Assembly: GCA_914767715.1 (NCBI GenBank)
Contig: OU612066.1
Span: 27,876,283 to 27,940,282, forward strand
DNA length: 64,000 bases
Reading direction: 5' to 3'
From: Membranipora membranacea
Taxonomy: Eukaryota > Bryozoa > Gymnolaemata > Cheilostomatida > Membraniporidae
A program made the position numbers and the translations under genes. Positions 54,937 to 64,000 of this stretch are shown here, one piece after another (within the stretch, counting starts at the first letter, position 1; each line of letters begins with the position of its first letter). Under the pieces are notes generated by a model. It had not been told where the DNA came from. It saw only the letters and a list, made by a program, of their open reading frames with translations, and ran no database searches.

Positions 54937-56649
54937 TCATAAATGCAAATCAGCAACTGAATGATAACTTCTTGTATTATTTATGCTGTGTTTGAGTAAA
55001 GCATATTTTTTATGAAAATTATCAATACTTTCAGCAAACATTTATGGATAATTTTAATGCCATATACTGCTGGGATGCCAGCCATCAGTCAGACAACAGT
55101 ACAGAATGAATTCATTGAGCAGAAATTAAAACCCTAACCAAATTGCTTACCCCCCACACTCATTTTAAAATAACTCTATAAAATGCAATGTTGAACTTTG
55201 TCGCAAGGTCACGACATTATTTCACACACTGCGGGTGCGAAAGATTGTTGAAAATGTGCCTAGGGTTGGTGGGTATAACATAAAAATTTCGTACAAACTG
55301 ATAAATCACCTTAATATGTTTATTCATTTATCTTATTTTGGTGCACACAGTGTTCTTTTATTCTTATCAATGGCTTATCTAAAAAGTCTATAGGAATCGC
55401 ATTATTTTGATCGGGCAGCTGCGCATTAGAAGTTACTCAGGCTAGACTTACCGGCTGCCCACTTTCAATCTGTTTTCTGCCTTCTATTGGTTTCAAAGAG
55501 TCTGACACCATGGTGTATGGTTTCAGGTCATGGCTTTCTGTCTCGTGCCACTGTCTCCCAGGTCCTTGTGTTAATAGAGCACTACATACTTCAGGCTTCA
55601 GCATGTCTTTGTATCTTTTCCTTTGTCCAATCGTTGAGCGCTTACCATTGTGGAGCTGTGATTACATATTTGCTTGGGTAAGCGATTATAAGACATGCGA
55701 ACAACGTGCTCAAACCATCAAAGCTGTTTCGTAATATCCATTGCTACAAAAATGATCAATACTGCTCAAAAGGTTGCAATCAGAAGCCAGCGTGGTAAGA
55801 GCTATATTGCACAACATAGCTTTATTCTTGTTTAGATGAGCCCAATGGCAAGGGAATCTTGACAACCGGAGAATCACCTAACTGCAGTGAACAGCTCTTT
55901 GTCCATGAGGATTCATCGGCCCTATCAGTTTCCTGTCGAGTGTTCAAAAACCCATTGCTTTTGTATTGGGGACATCTCCCTTAGCCTTTATGCCTAGACC
56001 AGGCAGCATATTTACAAGTTTGGTGGATGGGAGCAAGGTGCATGCGCCCTTTGGGGCAGGTTTAGTATTTGTCCTACCAGGGTGTCCACCTACCCTCCCA
56101 AAAAGAGCCAGAGGGTTCCCTAGACTAGTTGCCAGGGAATTAGACCATGCAGCAGCTGGTACTGGATTCCATGTTAACCAGTAACATGCTTATCCAAAAG
56201 CCAGACCTTATAATGTTACACTACCATCAGCTTGGGCAACATTTGAGCACTTAAATTAAGGTCAGGTATTGCGTGTGTGTGGGAATGTAAAGTAAGCTTA
56301 GTGACTTGGACTTCGGTGTTCAAACAGCTATACGTATATCCCTATTCTTTTGATTGAATCCTCAATAGTCCCTATCCTAGAGGCAAAGTGCAGTGGTTGT
56401 CAGTCGAATGGACCATTCAACTGCCAAAAGTTGTGAACTGTGCTACAAAATCCCATGAATTGCAACATGAGCACTGAGTCTTTTAATAATTAGGTGTTCA
56501 AACATTACCCTAGTTCCTGGTAGTGGCATTTCACTACAACCAGCTAGTTGAGCTGAGGATACAGATGTAATGCAACTACCAGCAACCCAGGCACTCTTAG
56601 AAGATGATCTGATTTGTTGCCAATCTCCATTACAAGTAATAGGTTTCCC
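54937..56649. other. Intergenic, no gene seen
   Basis: Shared with block A but without the 115-bp MITE (empty site 55265-55272) and without the 1.2-kb segment, whose flanks meet near 55443. Confidence 0.5.
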
Positions 56650-57161
56650 TTTATTTATTATTTATTTATTTATTGAGGTTTTCTAAAAGTTTATGATTAA
56701 AGCAAATTAAAAATAACTTGATGACCTCATACACATTAAAATCGATACAAAAAATGACTTTAATAAAAATATATAAGTGGTAGGATGTTACATACTATAT
56801 AGTGTGTAGGATAATGAAAGCATGGTATCATAAATTGCATGAATAAGATGAAAAAAGAAAAGAAGAAACAGAGAGTGGCAAACAAAAATACAAGTTAACA
56901 ACATTAGGTAGGATTAAATGATAATGATTCATGAGGCTTGGTTGATTTAGTTACAAATGTATGAAAAATATTTAAAAAGGCTGATTTGCCTAGGTTTGAT
57001 CTAAATGAGGGTTTAATTATTGCCCAGTTGCTACGAAGTGAGCGTGTATGTCTGTTTGATTTGCTAACGAGATGAAGTATGTGCTTGGATGCACGGCCTT
57101 TATGGACCCATGATTTGACAAAATTGTGAAAAAGAAAATTCCTTCTACTGTGGAGAGGATG

Positions 57162-58319
57162 TTAATTTAGGAGCAAGCGGCCAGATGTGACAGAAAATTG
57201 TTTGGGGGCTGAAGTTATGATTCTGATTGCTTTATTTCGTACTTTTTCTAATGTATCTGTATTTTTGGCTAAACCATCAAGGTATAATGATGAGCAGTAT
57301 TCTACTATAGTGATTTGTAAGTCTTCAATGAGTTTTCTACCTTCATGTGTTTTTTTTAGTTTTGATAACAAGTAGACCATTTTGTTTGCTTTAGAGGCGG
57401 TGGCATTAGCCTGAGGGGTTAAACTAAGTTCTGAATCAAGAATAACTCCAAGAAGATTGAGTGAATGCTTGGATTCTATTTTCAAATTGTTTATTTGGAT
57501 TTGGTAAAAATCTTCTACTTTCCTATTTGAGAAAATACAGTATTGAGTTTTGGATAAGTTGAGTTGAAGGAGATTGTTTGAATACCAATTCGATACTTCT
57601 CTCATCAATGACTCAGATTTATCCATTAAGGTAGGGATATCTGTTGCTGTGCAGTAAATAACGGTGTCAGCAGCGTAAGCGAATGCAGTTTTGTGCTTGT
57701 TAAGGAGATCATTGATAGCAAGATTGAATAAGATTGGACCTAGCACACTTCCTTGGGGTACTCCACATGTAATCGGTAGTGCACTGAACTGATCATGATC
57801 AACTTTCATGATTTGGGTTCGATGTGAAAGATAGGATGTAAATCATTTTGTTGTTGACTCTGCAAAATTTAGTCGCTTTAGAGTGTGGATGAGTTGTCCA
57901 TGATTTATAGTGTCAAATGGTTTACGTACGTCCAAAGAGAGTGCACCTATGAAATTCGGTTGAGGGTTGTCTAGCGTTGTTCTCCAATTTTGTAAAAGAG
58001 AAAGTAGTAACTGTTCACTAGAATGGTGCTTACGAAAACCGAATTGTCGATCTGAGAGTATTCCATGTGTTTCGATAAAGGTCATAATTTGAATTTTCCT
58101 ACCTAGCTCAGACACTTTTGATATGATTGGCAGACTGGAAATTGGTCTGTAATTGCAAGGGTCTGTTTTATCGCCCTTCTTAAAGAGTGGGGTGACCAGG
58201 GCTGTTTTTAGGCAGTCAGGGAATATTGATTTCTTGTAGCATTTGTTAATGATCAGGGCTATGGGAAGAGCTAATAGGTCTGCAACAGTTTGGTACAGGG
58301 AAGCTGGAAACATGGTCAA
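57162..58319 (-). pseudogene. LINE ORF2 reverse transcriptase region, copy B
   Basis: Same TGA between two RT frames (57843-58319 and 57162-57809), same YAAD in place of F/YADD. Very few residue differences from copy A. Confidence 0.8.
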
Positions 58320-58351
58320 GCCACCACGTTTATTTGGTTTGAGGGACTTTA

Positions 58352-59769
58352 TCAGTTTGTATACTCAGGATCGATCTTAGGAATAAAAACCGATTGTCCA
58401 GGGACCGTGGTGAAATATCTATTAAGGGCATTTGCCTTGTCAGAGTTTGAGGTATAGGTAGAGTTTTGATAGCTAATTTTCTCGATTTGATCAGAGGATT
58501 TCTTCTTTCCTGTCAGTGATTTCAGGCAGGTGAAAAAACTTTTTTCATCTTTAGATAACGAGTCATTTATAAAGTCTTTCTTAGCATTCCTAATTTTATT
58601 TGTAACAAAGTTTCGAAACTTGTAGAACTGTTTGACTTGCGCTGTAGCTGGATTAGGTATATCCTTGAATACCCTCTTGTGAAATTTGTTTCTTAAATTA
58701 ATGAGATGCTGAATATCAGGGAAAAGCCACTGGTTTTTAGCCCCTCGCACTCTTTTTGTTTTAACTGGAGCATGCTTGTCAATCAGGTCAGAGATAAAGT
58801 TTTCAATATTTTCCATGCGGTGATGCAATGATTTGTTCATGTCAGTTGCTGTTTGCAGTAGTGGAAGTTTCGAACAGTCATTATAAAATTCCTCATGATT
58901 AATGCTGTGAATATTTCTGGTTCTAATTAGTTTGAGTGGCTGTTTTATAGCATGATGTTGATTAATTACTAAGTATATGGCATAGTGATCAGAAATTGAT
59001 CTATCGCATGTCAGGATCTTGCAACTATTAATGCTAATGTCACTGTTCACATAGTTGTGGTCTAATAAGCTTTCTCTCCCTAAATGGCTAATGTATGAAA
59101 TCCTATTGACTTGCTGTAATAGCCCTGCAGACATGAAGCTCTGCTCTAAATGTGTTTTTTCGTTTGATGAGGAATTCCAATTAATATTAAAATCTCCTAG
59201 TAGTATAAACTTATGGCCAACATATTGGTTTTGATGTAGAATTGAGCTCATCATTGTAATGAATTCGGTTTATTTAGCATCAGGGGAAAGATAAATTGAT
59301 CCGATGATGTAGCCGTGTTGGTTGTTTGTGGAAGGTATTTTATCCAAACCGAGTCACAAAATTTGGACAGTTTAACACTTAATGGACTTATTATAGAGAA
59401 TTTATATGAAGATTTTACAAAGAGCGCAGCACCACCTCCCCGGGTTTTGGTTGTAGATTTTCTGTCACATCTAGCTATTGAGAATCCAGGCAAGTCAACA
59501 AGACTATCTGGAATATCAGGAGTGAGCCATGTTTCGGGAACAGAAAAAATGTCGGTTGACTTAAAAAGATTGAGGCTTTCATAATAAAACATCTTTTTAT
59601 ATAATGACCTAACGTTGTGATGTAGAAGTCTCAAATTGTTGCTGGATGCAGGCTTCATGTCAGATAGGGAGCTAATAGTATTCCATATGCGGTTATGGTA
59701 GCAGAGACTTTGTTCATAAATGTTAGACGAGTTTGTTGATGCTTGGTTTCTTACGCTTAGATTAGCCAT
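58352..59769 (-). pseudogene. LINE ORF2 endonuclease region, copy B
   Basis: The two parts (59251-59769 and 58352-59254) are in different frames because of the shared one-base loss in ATAAAATACC. ETWL, GDFN and ISDHYAIYL motifs mark an APE-type endonuclease. A frameshift before the RT (GAGTATACAAACTGA) is also shared. Confidence 0.75.
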
Positions 59770-60061
59770 TGTAGGTCCTGGGAGGGAAGACGTACGGTTT
59801 ATCTACTCGAAACAAAAGCTGATGCTTGTTAAAGGTAATGCCATTTGCCAGTGCATTTCCTAGCTGTGTTTCATCATTGAAGTTTACTTTTACAGTTCGT
59901 AGAGGGTTAGTGCCATCTTTGGTCCTCATTCGGTACACTGTAGCGTCTTTGAATACTGTTTGGACCTCTTGTAGGAGGTCTTCATTGATTATGTAAATAG
60001 GAACATCTTTGATGATGCCAACATGTTGGTTGAATGGGTCGTCTGGCTGATGAGCCTCCAA
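59762..60061 (-). pseudogene. LINE ORF1 C-terminal segment in a second frame, copy B
   Basis: Ninety-nine codons, +1 relative to the main ORF1 frame. Its stop overlaps the ORF2 ATG (ATGGCTAA at 59769-59762). The frame change after GCAC-TTGGAG is identical in both element copies. It is either an old frameshift or a programmed one; the sequence does not decide. Confidence 0.5.
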
Positions 60062-61097
60062 GTGCTTCAGCTTCCCATTTTTTTATTATTATATCTACTT
60101 TTTCAGGTTTTGTTATCTGTATTATGAATTTTGGGTCTGCCGAGTTGAACTTGTATCGCTTGATAAAGTCAATCATCGTTGGTCCATTTAATTTGCCGAT
60201 TGCTTTTCTCACGTCATCCTGACTGATTGACGTGAAGTCCTGTTTTGTACTGTGTATTATAAAGCATTTTTCATGGTCGAATTCAGGGGTAGATTTGTCA
60301 GTATATTGACTTTTTGGTGGTTGTGTACGGCGCTGATCTTGACGTTGTTGTTGTGTTTGTTGCTGCTGTTGTTGCTTTTGCTGCTGTTGTTGCTGCTGTT
60401 GTTGCTGTTGTTGCTGTTGCTGCTGTTGTTGTGTCTGTTGAGGTTGTTCTCGTTGGTTGAGAGATTGGTGATATTGGTTTCTTTGTTCAGTGAAAGATGA
60501 CTTAGGCGGAATCGGTGGTTGGATATTTCTCATTACTGCCTGACAATAATCAGCTGGTGTGAGGAGACTTTGTTTGGCCTCCATCATGTCTAGTTTCTCT
60601 GACATCACTTGAACTGCTCTCTCAATGGGGTTTTCATTTGGTATAGAGAATACTTCTAGCTTAGCATGCATCTGCTCTAGTCTGTCAGACATAATTTCGA
60701 TGATGCTCAGCATTTTCTGGCATGATTGGCAGTGGTCCAGGTCAGACTCTGCTTGCAGTGAATAAGTGTCCATGTTCTCTGTTGTCATTGTGGAAAGCGG
60801 TGTAGAAGGGCCTGTGGATGTTGATGTTTTGTTCCTGTCGCTGCTTGTGCCTAATCCGGTACTAGCATCCTTTGTAGATACTTTGGTATAATATTTGATT
60901 GGATTTGATATGCCTCCAGTTGTTTTAAGATATTTTAAAGCAGCTGCCTCATTCTCATACCCTTTGTGTTTATTTCCACTGTAGCCATTCCCTTGGAGAT
61001 TGGCAGTATCCCAATCGTTATATAGTCCAACTTTATGCCCAGCAATGACAGCATAAAATTTAAATCTTTTGCCTGATTTATTCAAATCAAGCGCCAT
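59982..61097 (-). CDS. LINE ORF1 protein with RNase H1-type hybrid-binding domain and polyQ (371 aa)
   Basis: Residues about 11-56 match the hybrid-binding domain of eukaryotic RNase H1: FYAVIAGHKVG, W at about 29, GNKHKGY, ALKYL. A low-complexity Ser/Thr linker is next, then a helical region with several Leu/Met heptads (about residues 110-170), a Gln tract (about 225-265), and a basic end. Another frame (59762-60061) overlaps the last 80 bases and looks like the protein's continuation: a segment with VKVNFNDETQLGNAL and PPR that recalls the RRM-like and pre-zinc-knuckle part of LINE ORF1 proteins. It may bind RNA or RNA-DNA hybrids. It is probably not expressed as a working element, since ORF2 is dead. 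Confidence 0.65.
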   Translation of the reverse strand: MALDLNKSGKRFKFYAVIAGHKVGLYNDWDTANLQGNGYSGNKHKGYENEAAALKYLKTTGGISNPIKYYTKVSTKDASTGLGTSSDRNKTSTSTGPSTPLSTMTTENMDTYSLQAESDLDHCQSCQKMLSIIEIMSDRLEQMHAKLEVFSIPNENPIERAVQVMSEKLDMMEAKQSLLTPADYCQAVMRNIQPPIPPKSSFTEQRNQYHQSLNQREQPQQTQQQQQQQQQQQQQQQQQQKQQQQQQTQQQRQDQRRTQPPKSQYTDKSTPEFDHEKCFIIHSTKQDFTSISQDDVRKAIGKLNGPTMIDFIKRYKFNSADPKFIIQITKPEKVDIIIKKWEAEALGGSSARRPIQPTCWHHQRCSYLHNQ

Positions 61098-61125
61098 GAT
61101 AGTAGAATTTCTTTTTATGTGGCCA

Positions 61126-61367
61126 TAAATAAATTTATAATTGTATTGTCAACAGCATAGCAAAAGGTTGAACAACAAAGATATTAAATGGTTTTTTATT
61201 GGTTGCAGACTTGCAGAGTTGTTTTGTGTTCAGTGTGAACTCTGTGAAGTTACTAGTATCCAACATTGATTTATACACAAGCATTGATTAGAGAACAACA
61301 TGATTAACAAAAAGTGATTGACAGTTATTACTTCTTTTTTAGAGGGAGTTTGCAACGGTGAAGAATA
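61126..61367 (+). promoter_or_regulatory. Upstream region of gene 4
   Basis: Only about 240 bp separate the 5' end of the LINE from the gene 4 ATG, as in block A (about 200 bp). The conserved tttttttag acceptor-like tract lies at 61332-61342. The first 80 bases differ from block A by an insertion of about 60 bp. A promoter would have to lie here or beyond or inside the LINE. Confidence 0.3.
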
Positions 61368-64000
61368 ATGAACCAACCAGTCTCAGAGCCTATAAGGCTA
61401 GAGGTTTGTCACTGTAGTATAGAAAGCTGTCATTCAATGACTATGTATAAATAATTCATACTATAAAATATCCAAACTAAGAGTTGTGGAAATTAGTGGC
61501 TAGGTGTTAATGAAAAATGTGTATTTTGCTTCCTCTTTCGTCTGGTTCATCTTGTATGTAGAAAAGCTACTCTTATGAGCAGGTAACACTACACCACATG
61601 TAAACACTGTTGTAGGGGGCCATCGACAACTTCAAAGAAGTCTACTTCAGACTTGGAAAATTCAACTTGGATGTACAAGTACCACATCTCATTACTCTTG
61701 GGAAACATTATGAACAGAAGTATAAATGTACAAACTGCTGGACAGATTGTCTCAAGGTAGGTTTTAAAAAAACTCAGGGCGTTTTGTCCTCTCTAAGGGC
61801 ATATTAAGTAGATTATTCAGCAAACAATGAAATTCTGTAAAAGCTGAAGGCTACGGATAAGTTGATTTTTAACTTGAAAACAAAAAACTCGTATATTTCA
61901 TGTGCAAACATCGACGGTAAGAAGAGGCTGCAGCATTTTAAAATTTACCAAAATCTATTACGATATATTCAATTTCTTTCTGTCGTTGCAGTCATTATCA
62001 ATTTAAATTAGCAAAATACTAGTGAATGGTAAATAGTGCAGATGCTGAATAGAATTTTTTTTCCTACAGAAAACAAACCCATTTAGCTCCTTTTCTGTTA
62101 TGCTGAGTGTGCTAAAGAGTACGCTGATGGAGAGAGGGTAACTCAAAAAAAAGGCTGTAAAAGAAAACGATAGATCAGGATACCATTTCTGTGCACCGCA
62201 AATAAAGAATAGCCCTATATATGAACTTTGAACTTGCTATTCCTTGTCTTTAAGTTCTAAATTGACAATAATTATTGCTTCCAACAGGCACACTCACTGT
62301 ATAACTCAGCATTGAGAAGAAAGGAGGATGAGAATTTACGCAGAAAACTTTTTGAGCTTCAGCAGACTTTCTGGGGAGATCAGTGCAGTATCAGTTATGA
62401 AGCACAAAATAATCATACTTCAAAGCTAAAGGCTGACATAGAATCAATCAGAGAGAGATTCAGGCATGAGAACAAATGAGCTGCATCATTGGTGAGTCAG
62501 TTCACAATAGACAATAGTTGTGACTCTGCTACACTGCAAAGTGATTATTACTCACTAATGAAAGGCATATCATCAGACTGTTCGCAGGCAATGAGGGAAT
62601 TCGCAGCAAAAGTAATCGAGCTCAGCGTTCAGATCCTCACCATTCCACCACCTTGTGTATTCACAGCAGTAGCTATTGGGTCACTGGCAAAAGGAGAGGC
62701 ATCTCCTTATTCAGATCTTGAGTATATGTTTCTCACCGAGAGTAAAGCTTCAGAGACAGTGAGATACTTTGAACTTCTCGCTGTTACCACTTACTTCATG
62801 ATTGGTAACCTGGGTGAAACCAAGCTGTCCTACATGTCCATTGAAGAACTCAAAGGCTGGTTTGATGATAGAGCAAAAAACGGGTTCAAAATTGACGGCT
62901 TATCTGCAGGAGCAGGAAACATCCCAACAGGCAATGGTTCAGTTGGTACGAAAAACTGCTACATCGTGACACCAGAAGAGTTAGCAGCTAGATATAAATA
63001 TACACTCGATAACCCAGATGAGGAATCACTCCGGGGTGATTTGACGGCAATGCTGACCTACACTACACCATTGTATACAAACCAAGCGAAAGAGGCTGGT
63101 GAGAAGCTGCTGTCTAAATTCCTCTATTTGATCAATCAACTTGAAATTAATGAGGCGAGAAGAGTTGCGAACATGATGATGCTCCGAACAGATGCAGAGA
63201 AGTTCAGTTTTGTTCCTGACGATAGTTTAGTGAAAAAAGGCTTCAATGCAGATGTAAAGAAAGAGATATACCGCTTTCCATCCATAATGGCCTTAGACAT
63301 CGCCCTGGTCTGTGATTATCATGGAAAGTCATCATGGGAGACAATCGAGTCTTTGAAATATAATAATTACATATCAGAGTCTTTATGGGATTCGCTGAAA
63401 TTCTTATTAGCTGCCGCCACATATATACGTTTAGCAACATATCTCTATCATGACTCTCATGATGATCGAATGTCCATATCGCCGACAACTCTTCAAGCTA
63501 ACAATTCAAAGGTCGACCAGTCGCTATGGCGTTGGTACATCCCTATAGGTCTGTTTTCAAAGGTTTGTGTAATAATGTGTCCGCTCAAGGAATTCTTAGT
63601 CCATACAAACTTGAATGCCACAGAATTGAAAGAGTTAAGCATTGTTTTGGATCCATGGTGGACTACAATAAAGACACTGTACTATTCTGGTAGGACCGAA
63701 CAAGTTTTCTCATTACTGACACAAAGGTATCCAGCTCTATGTGAAGACCCTGTAAATGAATTGAGAACTCTATGCGAAAAGTCCACACAGAAGAATGAAG
63801 AAACCTTCTTCATAATATCCGAGACTTTGCTGGCATGCCGCAAGGTAGCAGCTGCATCGAAGTTATACATTCACATGACAGGAATCACACCATTGTTTGC
63901 ATGGAGAAGGGTAGCACAATGCCACATCCTGTTAGAAGAATATGAACAAGCTTTAGAATCACTGAACTCCTCGCACAATATGAGCTTTTATGATCTAGGG
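61368..64000 (+). pseudogene. NTase-TPR family gene 4, one in-frame stop, runs off the window
   Basis: Exons are 61368-61403, 61616-61756 and 62288 onward. An in-frame TGA lies at 62477-62479 where gene 1 has CGA, so it is a single C-to-T change at a CpG. Without readthrough the product would be about 122 residues, before the NTase domain. I followed the frame from there to the window end and saw no other stop. The NTase motif is intact (GS...SDLE). It is the duplicate of gene 2, which has TAA elsewhere; here the same codon is TAT. The TPR array lies outside the window. Confidence 0.75.

Larger units (their letters stand above)
56650..61125 (-). mobile_element. Degenerate non-LTR retrotransposon (Jockey/CR1/L2-like), copy B
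   Basis: Second copy of the element at 17128-21625, with the same order and the same ORF2 lesions. ORF1 (59982-61097, 371 codons) is open here, unlike in copy A, and the first endonuclease part (59251-59769) lacks the two stops of copy A. A private TAA lies near 59275 in the second endonuclease frame. It came with the block duplication, so it is not an independent insertion. Confidence 0.85.
40490..64000 (+). repeat. Segmental duplication block B (runs off the window)
   Basis: Aligns collinearly with block A, with offsets of 37.4-40.0 kb that change at each block-specific indel. It contains gene 3, the flank, the LINE copy B and the start of gene 4. Insertions seen only here are at 46903-47034, 48275-48990, 51216-51376 and 54340-54928. 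About 50431-50956 also has no counterpart in block A. Confidence 0.9.

Overview
The window reads as nuclear DNA of a metazoan, most likely a non-bilaterian marine invertebrate such as a sponge or cnidarian (low confidence; no taxon marker is present). The DNA is AT-rich, genes have GT-AG introns of about 0.2-0.5 kb, and intergenic DNA is full of LINE, SINE, hAT-like, PIF/Harbinger and YqaJ-type remnants. No prokaryotic operon, CRISPR array or true tRNA/rRNA gene was found.

The main content is four same-strand members of one multigene family. Each member has a 12-codon first exon, a 141-bp second exon and one long third exon. Exon 3 encodes a nucleotidyltransferase (NTase)-like domain of the GlnD/DUF294 type with a GS...SDLE motif. 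A helical region follows, then an array of 43-residue kinesin-light-chain-like TPR units. Gene 1 (3500-7753, 1173 aa, 5 canonical units) and gene 3 (40922-46989, 1778 aa, 19 canonical units) are open. Gene 2 (21828-26352, 10 canonical units) has a single in-frame TAA. Gene 4 (61368 to the window end) has a single in-frame TGA.

The layout is a direct segmental duplication. Block A (about 2573-24438, continuing into the rest of gene 2) holds gene 1, about 9 kb of flanking DNA, a dead LINE on the minus strand and gene 2. Block B (about 40490-64000) holds gene 3, the same flank, the same dead LINE and gene 4. The two LINE copies share inactivating lesions, so they were copied with the block rather than inserted twice. 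Comparing the blocks gives filled and empty sites for later insertions: a 115-bp hairpin MITE, a 596-bp YqaJ fragment, a 589-bp hAT-like element, a 161-bp GC-rich insert and two insertions of another LINE family. One of those LINE pieces replaced the C-terminal codons and stop of gene 3.

The roughly 14-kb single-copy spacer (26.4-40.4 kb) carries a tRNA-derived SINE, a PIF/Harbinger transposase remnant without its catalytic core, a probable last exon of an unrelated membrane protein (minus strand), a second tRNA-headed SINE, an RTE-like RT fragment and several G/C homopolymer tracts.

A working interpretation, by inference only, is a rapidly evolving NTase-TPR receptor-like family. TPR unit number differs between members, units within gene 3 are nearly identical, gene 3 is a patchwork of gene 1-like and gene 2/4-like sequence, and two of four members carry single nonsense changes. 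This birth-and-death pattern resembles repeat-bearing innate-immune or recognition families, but function cannot be shown from sequence alone.
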